A stretch of DNA of 64,000 nucleotides from Limnanthes douglasii subsp. nivea (Eukaryota; Streptophyta; Magnoliopsida; Brassicales; Limnanthaceae). The notes below the pieces were generated by a model, which was given only the letters and a program-made list of their open reading frames with translations, was not told where the DNA came from and did not search any database. Each line of letters starts with the position of its first letter. Positions within the stretch are counted from its first letter, which is position 1. Shown here one piece after another: positions 34,001-46,527 of this stretch. Where the stretch lies: the NCBI GenBank assembly GCA_036936605.1, contig JAUPFV010000002.1, positions 317,952,893 through 318,016,892 on the forward strand. Reading direction: 5' to 3'. The translations under genes and the position numbers were made by a program.

Positions 34001-34583
34001 GTTTTCGTATAGCCGATTTTTCACACTCTCAAATCAAATAATAATTCGAAAAGATTGTAAATTATGTGTTTTTTTTATATAGTTTGAATATGCATTTGCC
34101 TTATTTTTTGGACTTGATTACTTTATCGAAGAATAAAATAACAGCAATTTATTATTTGCAATATACTGAAACATAGATTATTATAAATTTGAAGATATTA
34201 TAAAAATAGGAGTTGAAAAAAAAAACTATAAACAATTATGAAACGTAGTATTATGTTATTTGCAAAACATAAAACATACTTGTTTGAAACTTACAAAATC
34301 TTAAACCAACTAAAAAAATGCAGAACATAAAATTTTGGAAATGTTAATCCATCTAGACTTTGCAAAATTTATTATGCACAAGTTTATGAAATGATAACGA
34401 AAGCATCATTTTTACGTATAATTGACTCTGAATGTTATATATTTTTAAAATAAAATGAAGCATCAATGCAGAATTTTATGAAATGTATAGTTTATGATGC
34501 ACAATTTTATGAAATGATAACCTTCATAACAAGTTTGGTGCACGTAGAAAAAAATTGAGAGAACTGAAAAAGGTTGGTAATTA
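34001..34583. repeat. AT-rich DNA with a dispersed repeat copy
   Basis: No gene. 34285-34460 is a diverged copy of 8060-8235 in the same orientation (shared AAACTTACAAAATCTTAAACC region and GGAAATGTTAATCCA). Confidence 0.6.
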
Positions 34584-34854
<271 letters not shown>

Positions 34855-34954
34855 NNNNNNNNNNNNNNNNNNNNNNNNNNNNNNNNNNNNNNNNNNNNNN
34901 NNNNNNNNNNNNNNNNNNNNNNNNNNNNNNNNNNNNNNNNNNNNNNNNNNNNNN
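34855..34954. other. assembly gap, 100 N
   Basis: Exactly 100 Ns, the usual placeholder for a gap of unknown size. It lies between the GA microsatellite and the coding sequence of LINE-1, whose 3' part (end of ORF2, 3' UTR, poly(A)) is missing. Confidence 0.97.
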
Positions 34955-37180
34955 CTTAATGTTCCAGATATTCTCTATTCTCAAACTGTGCTGTAAAGAC
35001 ATCTTATGTGAAATAATAATTCTAGATTTTGCATGATTAATCTCTTGTCCAGACACAACTTGATAATGCTCCATAGTATTCTTAATAGCATTCATTGATT
35101 CAGTATCTCCATTTGAGAAAATCATGAAATCATCAGCATATGCTAAGCATGCCACATTCTGACTACTTCTGGTTTTATAACGAAAGGCAATGTTATCATC
35201 AGACATCTTCTTAATCATTCTAATCAAGTACTCTTCTGCCATAATAAAAAGACTCGGGGAAAGGGGATCCCCTTGTCTTAGGCCATGAGTATTAACAAAG
35301 AAACCCGTCAATTCTCCATTCACCAAAACAGAAGACCAAATCTGAGTAATACAAGCCTTAAACAGATCAGAAACCCTTGCATTAAATCCAAATAACTTGA
35401 GAACCTTGAAAAGAAAGTCATGACTCAGCTTGTCGAAGGCCTTTGTCATATCAGTTTTAATAATCACGTTTCCCCTCTTTCTATTATTATCAATATCAAA
35501 ACAAAGCTCCTGAGCCATAAGAACAGAATCATGAATGCACCTATCTTTCACAAAGCCACCCTGCTCTTCAGAAATCAGTTTAGGCAACAACTTTGACAGT
35601 CTATTGTTAAGAATCTTACTCACAATTCTAGAAAAAACAGAGGTTAAACTGATGAGACGGAAGTCCATCCATTTACAAGGATTATCAACCTTTGGGATCA
35701 AGCAAATTGTTGTAGATTTAACCCCTTTAGGCAGAACAAAACCACAAAAGAAAGCTCGCACAGCTCTACACAGATCAACACCCACGATATCCCAACATAA
35801 TTTGTAAAACCCAGCATTATATCCATCAGGACCAGCAGCAGAATCACTCTTTAAGGATTTAACCACTCCATATATCTCACCATCATTAGGAGTAGAAGCA
35901 ATATCATTATTATCCTCCTCAGTAATCAAAGTAGGAATAACATCAAACAGATCAACATTATGCAAATCATTAATATCAGGAGCAAGTAAAGACTTAAAAT
36001 AGTCCACAGCAGAATTACCTATTTCCTCTTTCGAAGTTAACCAGCAACTATGCACTTTAATTCTATCCACCTTATTCCTCATAATTCTTTTCTTAACAAA
36101 ACTCTGAAAAGCAGCTGTATTTCTATCAGATTCTTTAAGCCAAGACACATGAGCCTTTTGTCTCCAAAACAATTCCTCTCTGTCCAAAAGCAAAGAGTGA
36201 TTCTGCTTAGCCTCAATCAAAGCAGCCTTATTGTCTTCATTACACTGAACTTGAAGCTTAACTTCCATACTATTAATAACCTCCTCAGATCTTTTAATTG
36301 CATCAAAAATGTTCCCAAAAACAGTTTTATTCCAATCTCTCAAGGCCACCTTCAACCTCTGTTGCTTTAACCAGAAATACATAATAGGATTTCTAACATC
36401 ATCAATCTCAGTAGACCAGCTCTCCTTAACCCTTCTCAAAAAGTCAGGATGTGTTCCCCACATATTCAGAAATTTGAACGAAGATTTGACTTTATCAAGG
36501 CTAGAAGATACTTTAATCACCAATGGACAATGATCTGAAAAGTTACGAGCTAAGTGGACTACAGCAGTGTTATCAAAATGATCCAACCACGAAGAGCTAT
36601 ACATAACGCGATCCAAACGTTTCCATTTTCGCCCATTGGACCATGTATAAGGAGAACCACTGAATCCAGCATCAATGAGGCCACAATCCATTACGAAGTT
36701 ATTAAAATCATCCATAGCTCTCTGGTTAACCAAAGAACAACCAAGCTGCTCCTGGACACTAGAAGTAGTATTGAAGTCTCCAAGCAAAATCCATTTCTCA
36801 GTCAGCAAGCCCAGTCTTCTTAAAGAATCCCACAGAATAAGTCTTTGATCACGAATACATTTTGCATAAACAATAGAAACATAAAATTCCTTCTTCAACA
36901 CAGAATGAACCACCTTAAGATGAAGGAACTGCTCATTATCTAGAATCACATCAACAATGTAATCTTGAAGCCAAAACACCCAGATTTTGTTGTTAACATT
37001 ACTACTGAAACCTTTCAACTTTAACTTTTTAGCAATCTTACTCAAGTTATCCACCTTAACCAAAGGCTCCTGAATAGCAACAAAAGAAATTTTAAAAGAT
37101 AACACCATTGATCTTAATCTCTGAATGGTTTCCTTACTAGCCAAGCCCCTTGCATTCCAATTCAAAATGTTAAAAGTCAT
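34955..37180 (-). CDS. LINE-1 ORF2, endonuclease and reverse transcriptase, cut by the gap
   Basis: An open frame of about 742 codons up to the gap, without stops. N-terminal APE-type endonuclease: ILNWNARG, FVAIQEPLV (catalytic Glu), WILLGDFNTTS, SDHCPLVIK. Then the non-LTR reverse transcriptase: DFRLISLTSVFSRIVSKILN, EEQGGFVKDRCIHDSV, IIKTDMTKAFDKLSHDFL (first Asp), THGLRQGDPLSPSLF, and the active site CLAYADDFMIFSNG. These are L1-clade features of plant LINEs. The start codon overlaps the ORF1 stop as ATGA. The thumb, Cys-rich end and any RNase H would be in the gap. It nicks target DNA and copies its own RNA. Confidence 0.93.
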
Positions 37181-38610
37181 AGATCAGATGATGACTTTTG
37201 AGCTCTTTTGAGCTTCATAATTTTTGAGGAAACAGGACCTTTTGATGTCCACAACTTTGAAACTTTCTTCACTTTCTGTATGTCATTCTTCTTCTGTTTA
37301 TCTTTAATCAAATTATCTTTCACAGGAGAACTTGGAAGACTGCCAACATGCTTAGGAGAAGACTGGATATCTTCACTCAAAAGATCAAACATATTCCTTC
37401 TTTCCAAAGTCTTTAGAGCATCAATCATTTCTATCTCATTTACAGAGGTAGATAAGTCACCATTTCCATTATTTCTATCTCTATACTCAGAATTCCTTCT
37501 ATCTTGCATTGGACTATCAACAACTTCATTAACCACAATCGACTTTAACTTACCAGCAGCATCATCAAAACTAGTCTTTCGATCCACAATCTTATTAACC
37601 TCCAAAGTATTATCATACAAGTCATCCTTAATGGGAACATTAGAACAAGAAATTCGATCAGACGCAGCATCAGTAACTGGCTTATCCTCTGCAATCTTCC
37701 TCAAACTTTCTTTTTCCAACAATAACTTCTTACACTTCTCCCTCGAGTGACCAATATGAGTACAGTGCTCACAATAAAGAGGAATACTATCATAAACTAA
37801 ATCAATCCAATAATCATCAACCTCCCCAAACTTCAACTGCATCTTATGGATCAACGGTTTTGAAACATCAACCTCTACCCAGATACGGCAACAATTTTGC
37901 TTAGCACGATTAAACGGTGGAACCCAAATCTTCAAAGGTGTTCCAAGAACTTTAGCAACTTCATTTATTGTTGCTCTATTAAACAAAAACTCTGGTAGCC
38001 TTGGAAGAGACACCCACACCGGCGTGAACGGACATTCCAGATTCGGATCAAAGTCCGGTGTCCATTTTAACAGTCTAAGAGTCTTGCCACCCAACACCCA
38101 AACGTTCCTTGACCAGAATCTTTTGTAATCCTCAATCTCATTGAACTCAATAAAAATATGTCTGTAGTCCCAAATTGAGACACTGTAATTGCCAACAAAC
38201 TTGAATCTTGATAAAAAGCTTCTAAAAACTTCCATCGTTGGTTTCCCAGAACTGAATTTCGCAATCAGCGTATGTTTAGACATCGCCATCAATCTTTCTT
38301 TATCTTGAAGCTCAAAAGTGATAACAGGAACATCCTTTGAAACATTTACAGAAACATTTGAGTGTGTAAAATCTGTTTCTTTGATTTTTAACAGATCAAC
38401 AAAAGAACTTTTCTTGATCTCCTCAGAATCATTTTCTTTGGCTTTTTCTTCAAAAATGGGATTTGAAATTACATTACATTCATTATCTAAACCCATACCA
38501 GCTTCCTCATCATTATGACTTTCCCCTGTTTTACCTGTTTTACCTTGAAGAGGATTCCTTAGCAAAGGAAATTCTTCATTGAATGGTTTCCGAGTTTCAA
38601 TCAACATCAT
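37177..38610 (-). CDS. LINE-1 ORF1, RNA-binding protein
   Basis: 477 intact codons. Residues about 70-210 form the DUF4283-type domain found in plant LINE ORF1 proteins (NYSVSIWDYRHIFIEFNEI, GKTLRLLKWTPDFDP, PVWVSLPRLPEFLF), followed by a zinc knuckle YCEHCTHIGHSREKC (C-x2-C-x4-H-x4-C) and a Ser/Lys-rich tail. It would coat the LINE RNA. The stop TGA overlaps the ATG of ORF2 by two bases in ATGA, suggesting ORF2 is translated by reinitiation. Confidence 0.92.
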   Translation of the reverse strand: MMLIETRKPFNEEFPLLRNPLQGKTGKTGESHNDEEAGMGLDNECNVISNPIFEEKAKENDSEEIKKSSFVDLLKIKETDFTHSNVSVNVSKDVPVITFELQDKERLMAMSKHTLIAKFSSGKPTMEVFRSFLSRFKFVGNYSVSIWDYRHIFIEFNEIEDYKRFWSRNVWVLGGKTLRLLKWTPDFDPNLECPFTPVWVSLPRLPEFLFNRATINEVAKVLGTPLKIWVPPFNRAKQNCCRIWVEVDVSKPLIHKMQLKFGEVDDYWIDLVYDSIPLYCEHCTHIGHSREKCKKLLLEKESLRKIAEDKPVTDAASDRISCSNVPIKDDLYDNTLEVNKIVDRKTSFDDAAGKLKSIVVNEVVDSPMQDRRNSEYRDRNNGNGDLSTSVNEIEMIDALKTLERRNMFDLLSEDIQSSPKHVGSLPSSPVKDNLIKDKQKKNDIQKVKKVSKLWTSKGPVSSKIMKLKRAQKSSSDL

Positions 38611-39682
38611 ACACCAGATAGATCACTATAATTCAGAATTGATGAAAAAGATTCAAAGAATGAATCAGAAAATTTTACTCTGTTCTTGGAGAACAGAGCT
38701 TTCCAAAATCCATCTTTTTTATTCAAATACCAATTAAAGACTATAATAATATAATTGGATTAATATGATAAAATGATGGTTTTATTTATATAGATAAAGG
38801 TGTCCGGTTATATATATATATATATATATATTAATTATATAGTCTTGGTCTTTTTTATTAAGATTTTTTTACCTAATTTTGATGAACAAAGCTACCTTAG
38901 GACTTTTTTTTTCTATAACGAAACTCCAAAATATAAAAAAAATCTATTTATGTGAATTGATCAATTTACCTTTTATATATAAAACCAAATTTCTAACAAA
39001 AACTCAATTTTTCTTCTCCTTATAGTTTTCCTTCTCTAACTAAACAAAAATTATAAAAACAAGTTTGTAAAGAATATTATCGTATTTAATAGACCTAGGC
39101 AGTCCTACCATTCTTCGTTAAATGTCATACTCCTTTGACTCAGGTGAGCTGGGGATAGCAATTTCAACATTGATCATGTTAATAATATGATTCACCAAGT
39201 TTAATCTATAAACCCCACCCTCCAAACTCTAAAGAACCCTAATCCCTAAAATCTAACCCTAATTCAACAAACACATACCAAAACGTCGATAATCACTAGA
39301 CTAACACATATCTAGAACTTATTTTCCAAAAAAAACAACATTTAAATGAAAATTTGACTTTTTCGACATAACCTATAACTCTAAATATCATTAAAAATAC
39401 CTAACCAAATTGCATAAAAATTACATCAATAAGTATATGATTCATACCTTAACGTGTTCGTGAGTTTGGATTTGAGAAATCTTGAGTTTTGTTTTTGCCG
39501 ATTTTGAGAGCTTTTTGTGTGGAGAAAAGAGAAAACAGGAAGTTTGGGCTGAAATAGAGCTTTTATATCAAGGGTATTTTGGTCATTTTAGGGTCTCATT
39601 ATAGCCAAAGGAGGTCTCATTATAAAAGGGTCTCATTATAGCCAAAAGGGGTCTCAAAATAGCTTTGTCCAATTTTGATTTC

Positions 39683-39725
<43 letters not shown>

Positions 39726-40119
39726 TCTTCATTGAAAATTATAATATAAATAAAACAATTAAAAACATAATAATAAAATATATATATATATATATGAATA
39801 ATTCCTCCACAAAACAGAGTAAAATTTGAAGTCTGCTTTAAAGAATTGGTTTCTTGATCTCCAAGAAAGCAATTTTCTTCCTCTCTTCACATCTACATAT
39901 TCAATTCTCTTTGTCAATTCCTTTTTCTGCAGGGATCTGGGCTTCACATACGGCATTTGAAGCTGCAATGAGTCATTTGAATTTGCCTTGATTGTTGAAA
40001 TATGAATACTTCATCGGTTTCATGAATCATTTTCCCACCATTACAAGATGTTTATCCTTCGTCTGTCAACAACCACCAGAAAACCAGTCTTCCTTTCGAT
40101 CTTCACCTCAACCCTATGT
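38611..40119. other. AT-rich spacer between LINE-1 and LINE-2
   Basis: 38611-about 38710 probably is the 5' UTR of LINE-1 (minus). TA runs lie at 38810-38831, 39686-39721 and 39779-39795. At 39590-39660 a short unit GGTCTCATTATA occurs three times with a fourth GGTCTCAAAATA. No gene is supported. Confidence 0.5.
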
Positions 40120-41340
40120 TTGATCAACAGACCTGTAACAAAGCAAATCAACCAAATCAGATTCATCGGGAAAGTTATGCGGAATCTGTCAAACCAGCTG
40201 TCAAGAATGTTTTTTATGAAAATGTAGATATACAACAACAAAAGACTATATCTTTATCGACTTAAAAAAAATCTATTCTTGAAACACAAGCTAAGATTAA
40301 CCTAATCGGCAACTTCTCAGTTTGCAGACCTTTGATGTCTGAAATTCAACAATTTGTTGAACCTTTAAAGTTTAAAGGACTTGTTAGTCTAGCCCTTTGG
40401 GATCCTAGACATCTAATGATCGAACTAGAGTTAAAAGAGGATCTAAAGTGTATCTGGAAACGTGGAGTTTGGACAATAGGAAAATACTCTATGAGAATCC
40501 TTAAATGGACCCTTGATTTTCACCCTCGCAGAGAGTCTGCAATTAATCCAGTTTGGATTTCTTTTCACAATCTGCCAGCATTTTTCTACAATCCAGATAC
40601 AATTTTCCACCTAACCAAAGCAATTGGAAATCCTATTGACACGTGGGTTCCTCCAAGACCAGGCTATGTTTAACTGTTGCAAGGCCTGGGTGAAGATTGA
40701 TCTTTCTCGACCACTTCAAAAGAAACTATGGGCAACCTTTGATAATGAGGAAGGTCAATTGATCAAACTTACATATGGGGAGAGGCCCTATTATTGTTCT
40801 GGTTGTCATCATTTGGGTCACATTTTGAATATTTTTAGAAAATTTCTGCCTAAATCAATTGAAGACTATCTTCCAAATAAACCTAATGAAACATGGATAC
40901 CTAAACTCAACCATTCTCTAAGCAATCATGATCAACTCCATCAACTTATTACGTCACCTGGTTGCACTAACCCTTCTCAATATCATATTGATCCTCACAT
41001 CAATCTCTCTGACTCTTCACCTAAACTTGAATCAACTTGTGTACCTCAGGCAAGTCCATATCTGGAACCTTTCAATAGAGCTAGCCTTATTTGTCCAACT
41101 AACTCACATCTAATTCCTACCCTTCATGAAGCTGAAATCAAAGAAGCATTACATACATTATACATGGGAATCAAGTTGTCTCATACTTTTCTCCATATAA
41201 AAGATATTAAAACTACTTCTTCTCCCAAATTGAACTATATCGGGAGCCTTCCTGCTTCTCCAAAGGCAGATCTTTGTTGTGCTCATCCTGTCTCTGATGA
41301 AGATATAATGAGAAAATTTATTAAGAAAGAAGATCAATAA
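40120..41340 (+). pseudogene. LINE-2 ORF1, degenerate
   Basis: Reads from MFDQQTCNKANQ and HRESYAESVKPAVK (the SYAESV motif of plant LINE ORF1), a stop at about 40261, then a DUF4283-like domain (LVSLALWDPRHLMIELE, MRILKWTLDFHP, PVWISFHNLPAFFY), a frameshift at about 40660, then NCCKAWVKIDLSRPL and a damaged zinc knuckle YCSGCHHLGHILNIF whose last Cys is lost. Ends at TAA 41338-41340; the original end was probably nearer 41450, at the start of ORF2. Confidence 0.85.
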
Positions 41341-41449
41341 GATATCATCGAACTGAATTCCTCAGCAAATCACTCAACAAAATCAAATGTTAAAATCTCC
41401 AAAGTATTGAAACCCAGAAGGTCTTCCAAACCTACAAATAGCTCCAAAA

Positions 41450-44400
41450 ATGACTATTGCAATACTCTGTTGGAATGTTTGAGGAGTATAGAACAAGAAA
41501 ACTCAGAGAAGACTAAAATCTATCATCAGATGTGAGCAAATCAACTTTTTAACTATTCAAGAACCTATGATAAACCAATTTTCTCTACTCAAAATTACTC
41601 GTTATTTAGGTTTTCAACACTCAACTTACAATTGTTCTAATTAAATTTGGGTGTTTTAGAACTTGAATTTCACAGTTCAGACTCTTTTTTATCATGAACA
41701 TGTGAAGCATCCATCTTTTGAGAGAGACTTTCTAGTCTCTATAATCTATGCTAAATGCACTCGTGAGTACAAACTTATAATCTGGGACAGAATAAGAGAA
41801 ATGGCTGACTATACCAAAGAGTGAATATTATTGGGAGATTTCAACTTTTTCTCAAATCATTCTGAGAAAATTTCTGCTCTTCTCTTTGTTTACGTAGCTT
41901 AGATGATTTTAGTAACCTAATAACTAACTGTACCTCATACGATGCATGTTGCATTGGATCAAAATTTACAAGGACTAATACTCATAAGTGGGGGAAATTA
42001 GCTCGAGTATTATACAATACTCATTGGTCTAATTTCTTCTATTGTACTTCAGTCAAACATATGGCTAGGACTACATCTCATCATTCATCTCTAAGTGTTA
42101 AAGTTTATACTAATATCCCTAAGGTTAAATCAAGCTTCAAGTTTCAGAATATGTAGCTTGATCATCCAGAGTTTTTCTCAACTCTAGAGACATGTTGGAA
42201 TCAGGAAACCATTGGGTTTTCTATTCAGAGATTCTGGTTTAAACTTAAAAGGCTAAAAATACTCTTAGAATATGGTACAGGGATATCTTTGGTAATATCT
42301 TTAACCTAGTAGCTAACTCTGAATATTCTGTTAAGTTTTAGGAAAATTCTTATCAACTATCTCATATTGAGGACAACGAAATCAAATTGAATAAAGCTAA
42401 TGCACTAGATTTACAATATCTAGCCATAGAAGAAATTATTGGTCTAAAAATGCAGCATAAAATGGTCTAGACATGGAGACAGAAATTGTTAACTTTTTCA
42501 TTCATATGTGAAAAAGCAAAGGCAGAGGAGTAGAATCAATAGAATTCAAATCAATAATTCTTGGATTGATGATCCTTAATAATTCAGACATCTGCAATTT
42601 CATACTTCAAAGATCTCCTAACAACTAACAATTTCTCTCCTGATTTATCTACCATTCAATTTGTCATACCTAGCATATTAACTAATGAGGATAATTTTAT
42701 CTTACTTAGTTTACCTACTGATCATGACATACTAGACTCTATCAAAACTTTAAGCTCTACAACATTGCTGGTATTATTGGTTTTAATACCAACTTCTACC
42801 AGAAATGCTCGTCTACATTATCTATAGACTTATGCTCTGATATTAGATATTTTTGCAATGAAGGTTATGTTCATAATGGAGTATATGCGCATCTATTTGC
42901 CTAATTTCTATAATGGAAGATCCTAAAACTTGGAATGACTATCGTCCTATTAGTTCATGTAATGTTTTCAATAGAATTATATCTAGAATCCTAAGTAACA
43001 AAATATCTAATTTACAACATAAGCTCGTATAGATGAGAAAAGTGGTTTTGTTAAGGGATGTTGCAGACAAGAAATATTTTTTATTAAAAAAGAATTAGCA
43101 TTTAATATTAATAAAAAAGTAGATGAGGCAATCTAATTATTCAACTAGACCTTTCAAAATCTTTTTATAGATTTTTTTCTTATTCATTAAGCATATTCTA
43201 ACAGCTTTTTGGCTCAGTTGTAAGTTTATTAGGCTAATCTTGAATTCCATTAATAATGTTAGCTTCTCTATCATTATTAATAGAGAAGCCAAAGAGTATT
43301 TCAAAAGTTCTAATGGTCTTATTCAATAGGACCCTCTTTCCCATTGTCTTTTCATTTTGTCTCGAGAATTCCTAATAAGAGGACTAAAACACCTATAATT
43401 AGCGCATCGTAGTCTAAGATAAAAATTAATAATAAGGATATTATTTCATGTTTATCCTTTGCAGATGATACAATTATTTTTGTTAACGGAAGTCTAATTT
43501 TTACTCCTTAACAGATTCCTAACTGATTTCTAAGCTCTTATTGGTCAACTTATTAGCAAGGATACAACTATATTTAAACTTTCTACCTCATATCATCCTA
43601 GTAGAGCTACTTACATCAATCAAATAATGGGATACAAGCAAAGCTGCTTTCCTATGAACTAGTTGGGTGCTACTATACACATAAGCAACAAAGCAATACA
43701 CTTTGAGTGAATAATTACCAACTTAAGAAAGAAATTTAAAGAATGGAATCATACCTCTCTTTCTTTTGAAGGGAGACTCATTTTGATTCAAACAGCTATG
43801 CTTGCTCTTCTTAATTATCAACTCCAACATTCTCTTTTGTCGGGATCAATAATCAAGAGAATTGAAAGTATCTGCAGTTGTTTCATTTGGGGCTCCTCAG
43901 ATATCCAAAGAGCAATATCCTTGGCTCATTGGAGAAAAGTTTGTTTTCCCTAAAAAGAATGGAGGACTCAATGTTAGAAAACTAAAAGATATTCAATATA
44001 CATATTCATGCAAACTATGGAAACAATTCAGAAAATACTCTAATTTTTTGTCAAAAATAATGCATAAAATATATTGCTCTAATGGTCATCATATGCAGGT
44101 TCAACTAGCATTTAAAATATCTCATATATGGAAGAGAATGCATGTATTTATATCTATTGCAGACTCGATCATCTTCTGGTCTATTGGTCAGGGTTCTTGT
44201 GAGTTTTGGCTAGACAGGTGGAGTCACTCTAAACCATTGATTGGCCTCACTAATACTATGGACACTTCTTAGTACATTCAAACTAGTTTCAAATCCTACT
44301 GGATTAACAACAATTGAGATTTGAACAGACTTGAGACTTTTATCTCGCCTAGTGATGTAAACATAATCAAATGTCATTCTATCAAGCCTAATATTCATGA

Positions 44401-45528
44401 CAAATTAGTATGGACAAAAAGTTCTTCCGGAGAATTTACCTTCAAATATACTTGGAATGCTCTAAGGATAAAATGCACTAACTCTTCATTATACTCAAGA
44501 AATCTGGAATCAAGTTCTTCATGTAAAGTGATCTTTCTTTATGTGGAGAATTCTATATAATTGGGTTATTATGGACACTATTCTACAGTAAATATGCATC
44601 ACTCCAATGTCTACATGCCCATTTTGTGGAAACATATAATCAATTCAACACTACTTTGTGCAATGTAACCTAGCTTGGTCTGCTTGGAAGCATTTTAGTG
44701 CTCTCTTCAATATTATGATTGTACATCATATGAATTTAATTCACATTGTCAAAATTTAGAACAGATCTACTCATGTTAAAATTCATATTAGGTTTATTCT
44801 CCACTCTATTATATGCTAGACTTTATGGAAAATTAAGAACAATAAAAAGTTCAAGAAACTAGATCTTCACCTCTAATGGTCGTCATACATATCAAGAACA
44901 CTATAGTATATTGGATATGGCTAACCTCATCAAAAAGGACTTCTGGAAATATGACACAAATATGGATTATGAGTTTGAATATATCAAACACTTAACTAAG
45001 ACAAGAAGAATCAAAGATCTTTATTGGCATCCTCCTACTGGTTCAACCCTAAAACTAAACACAAACGTTTCATGCTTATAATATGGGGAAGCTTCTGGCA
45101 GTGTTATAATCCGTTATTCTAAAATGGATCTTAAGGGTGCTATAGGAATTCCTTATGGCAAACTTAGTCCTATATTTGTTAAAACTCATGCACTTATTGA
45201 TGGCATAATTATTTGCAGCATAATGTAAAATTATTACCTTGAAATAGAGACTGATTCTCTTATTCTTTTAAATATGTTACTTATTAACAAAGGGCCATGG
45301 TTCTTACTACCTATAATTCATTATTGTAGGTCACTCATCTCTCTTAAAATGACAATATCTCACATATATACGGAGCAAAATTCAGTACCGCACTGGTTTG
45401 CACGTTGGACTAATAAGTGTAAATGTAGATTCGATTATCCTCCTGAACAAATCCATAATCATCTCAAAGCTATTTTACAGTTAGACAACATGCAAACTAA
45501 TACTATTAGAGAATTCTTTGAGCCCTAA
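41450..45528 (+). pseudogene. LINE-2 ORF2, endonuclease-RT-RNase H, degenerate
   Basis: Starts MTIAILCWNV, with INFLTIQEPMI (endonuclease Glu) and many stops. RT remnants follow: EDPKTWNDYRPIS near 42915 and CLSFADDTIIFVNG (43455-43496), FADD replacing YADD. Then the post-RT region KKNGGLNVRKLKDIQ (about 43953) and GSCEFWLDRW (about 44192-44221). A Cys-His motif CPFCGN...IQHYFVQC is at about 44619. RNase H-like end: EIETDSLILL (about 45241) to the Trp-Phe-Ala-Arg end. Final stop 45526-45528. All are too broken to encode a protein. Confidence 0.82.
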
Positions 45529-46092
45529 GTAAAGCTAAGTATTCAAAAAATGATACATAAAGATATTGTAACTTCCCAGAATCTTTTGTTTTGCAGTAAC
45601 ATCAAAATATTTTCTGCAATCAGCAACACTACTTCATCAAATCTTGATGGATTACTCCTTTTTGCTTCTCTTCGGATTCAGTACACAGAGAAACCTTTCT
45701 TAGCCAATTGAGGAAACCATACCCAGTTCAAAATCATATCTATCAAGCTCTGAAATCAACAACTTTCAAGATAAAACAAACTGAGGGTGACATTCTCCAA
45801 AAGCGAGTCAAACCTCCCTTAAAGGTGGATGCTTCTGGGTTTGGGAATTGTATGACTTGAGATATACTGTAACTGAACTCACATATTGAAGTTAGTGGTC
45901 TTCAGCATTTAAAGGTTTCCAAAGCCGTGGGTATTCGATATTTTGAGCAAGTACTCAAAGAGACCCTTCTCGACCATGGAGGAAACCGTACCCAGTTCGA
46001 AGTCATATCTATCAAGCTCTGAAATCAACAACTTTCAAGATAGTACAAACTGAGGGCGATATTCTCCAGACGCAAATCAAACCTGTCTTAAG
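45529..46092. repeat. tandem repeat of about 270 bp, first copy and left half of the second
   Basis: GGAAACC(A/G)TACCCAGTTC occurs at 45712 and 45981; 269 bp apart the same long stretch (CATATCTATCAAGCTCTGAA, ATCAACAACTTTCAAGATA) repeats. The second copy is broken at 46092 by element B and resumes after its 3' target duplication (56085-about 56315). Copy 2 has about 85 bp not present in copy 1. Function unknown; open reading is not maintained. Confidence 0.8.
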
Positions 46093-46500
46093 TGATGAGT
46101 CCGAATTCTGCATGCTCTCTGGACAAGGACAAATCGGTCCAAGGCCTCCAGACCGGACAGATCACTTCGAACACTTAGCCCGTAGGACTGCTCGAACTAT
46201 GACAAAAGTACTAAAAAACCTAAACACTACTTGACTAAGCTACTTTCTCTCCTACTTAGAGCTCATGGGTCTTTGAACATGACCCGGGTCCATTAAACAT
46301 GACCCGAAAGCCCATACAGGCCCAAACATAAGGGTATAAATACCCAACCACCTGCATTAAGTGTGGATAATGAGAATTAACTGCAACCAGCCAGCTTAAT
46401 TATCTCTCTACTCTCTGCACTAAATATTAAATACCCCCATACTACTATAAAATACCAAACAAATTACAAGCCTACCCTCAGCCGATAATTATCCACACCA
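46093..46500 (+). repeat. 5' LTR of element B
   Basis: 408 bp, TGATGAGTCCGAATT...CCACACCA, with TATA box TATAAATA at 46335-46342. Matches 55673-56079 at about 96%. Confidence 0.95.
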
Positions 46501-46503
46501 AAT

Positions 46504-46520
46504 TGGTGACCACAGTGGGA
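46504..46520 (+). other. primer-binding site of element B
   Basis: TGGTGACCACAGTGGGA starts three bases after the 5' LTR end. It matches element A except for one base (GGT versus GGC). The primer tRNA was not determined; related Ogre/Tat elements use tRNA-Arg. Confidence 0.78.
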
Positions 46521-46527
46521 GGAGAAG

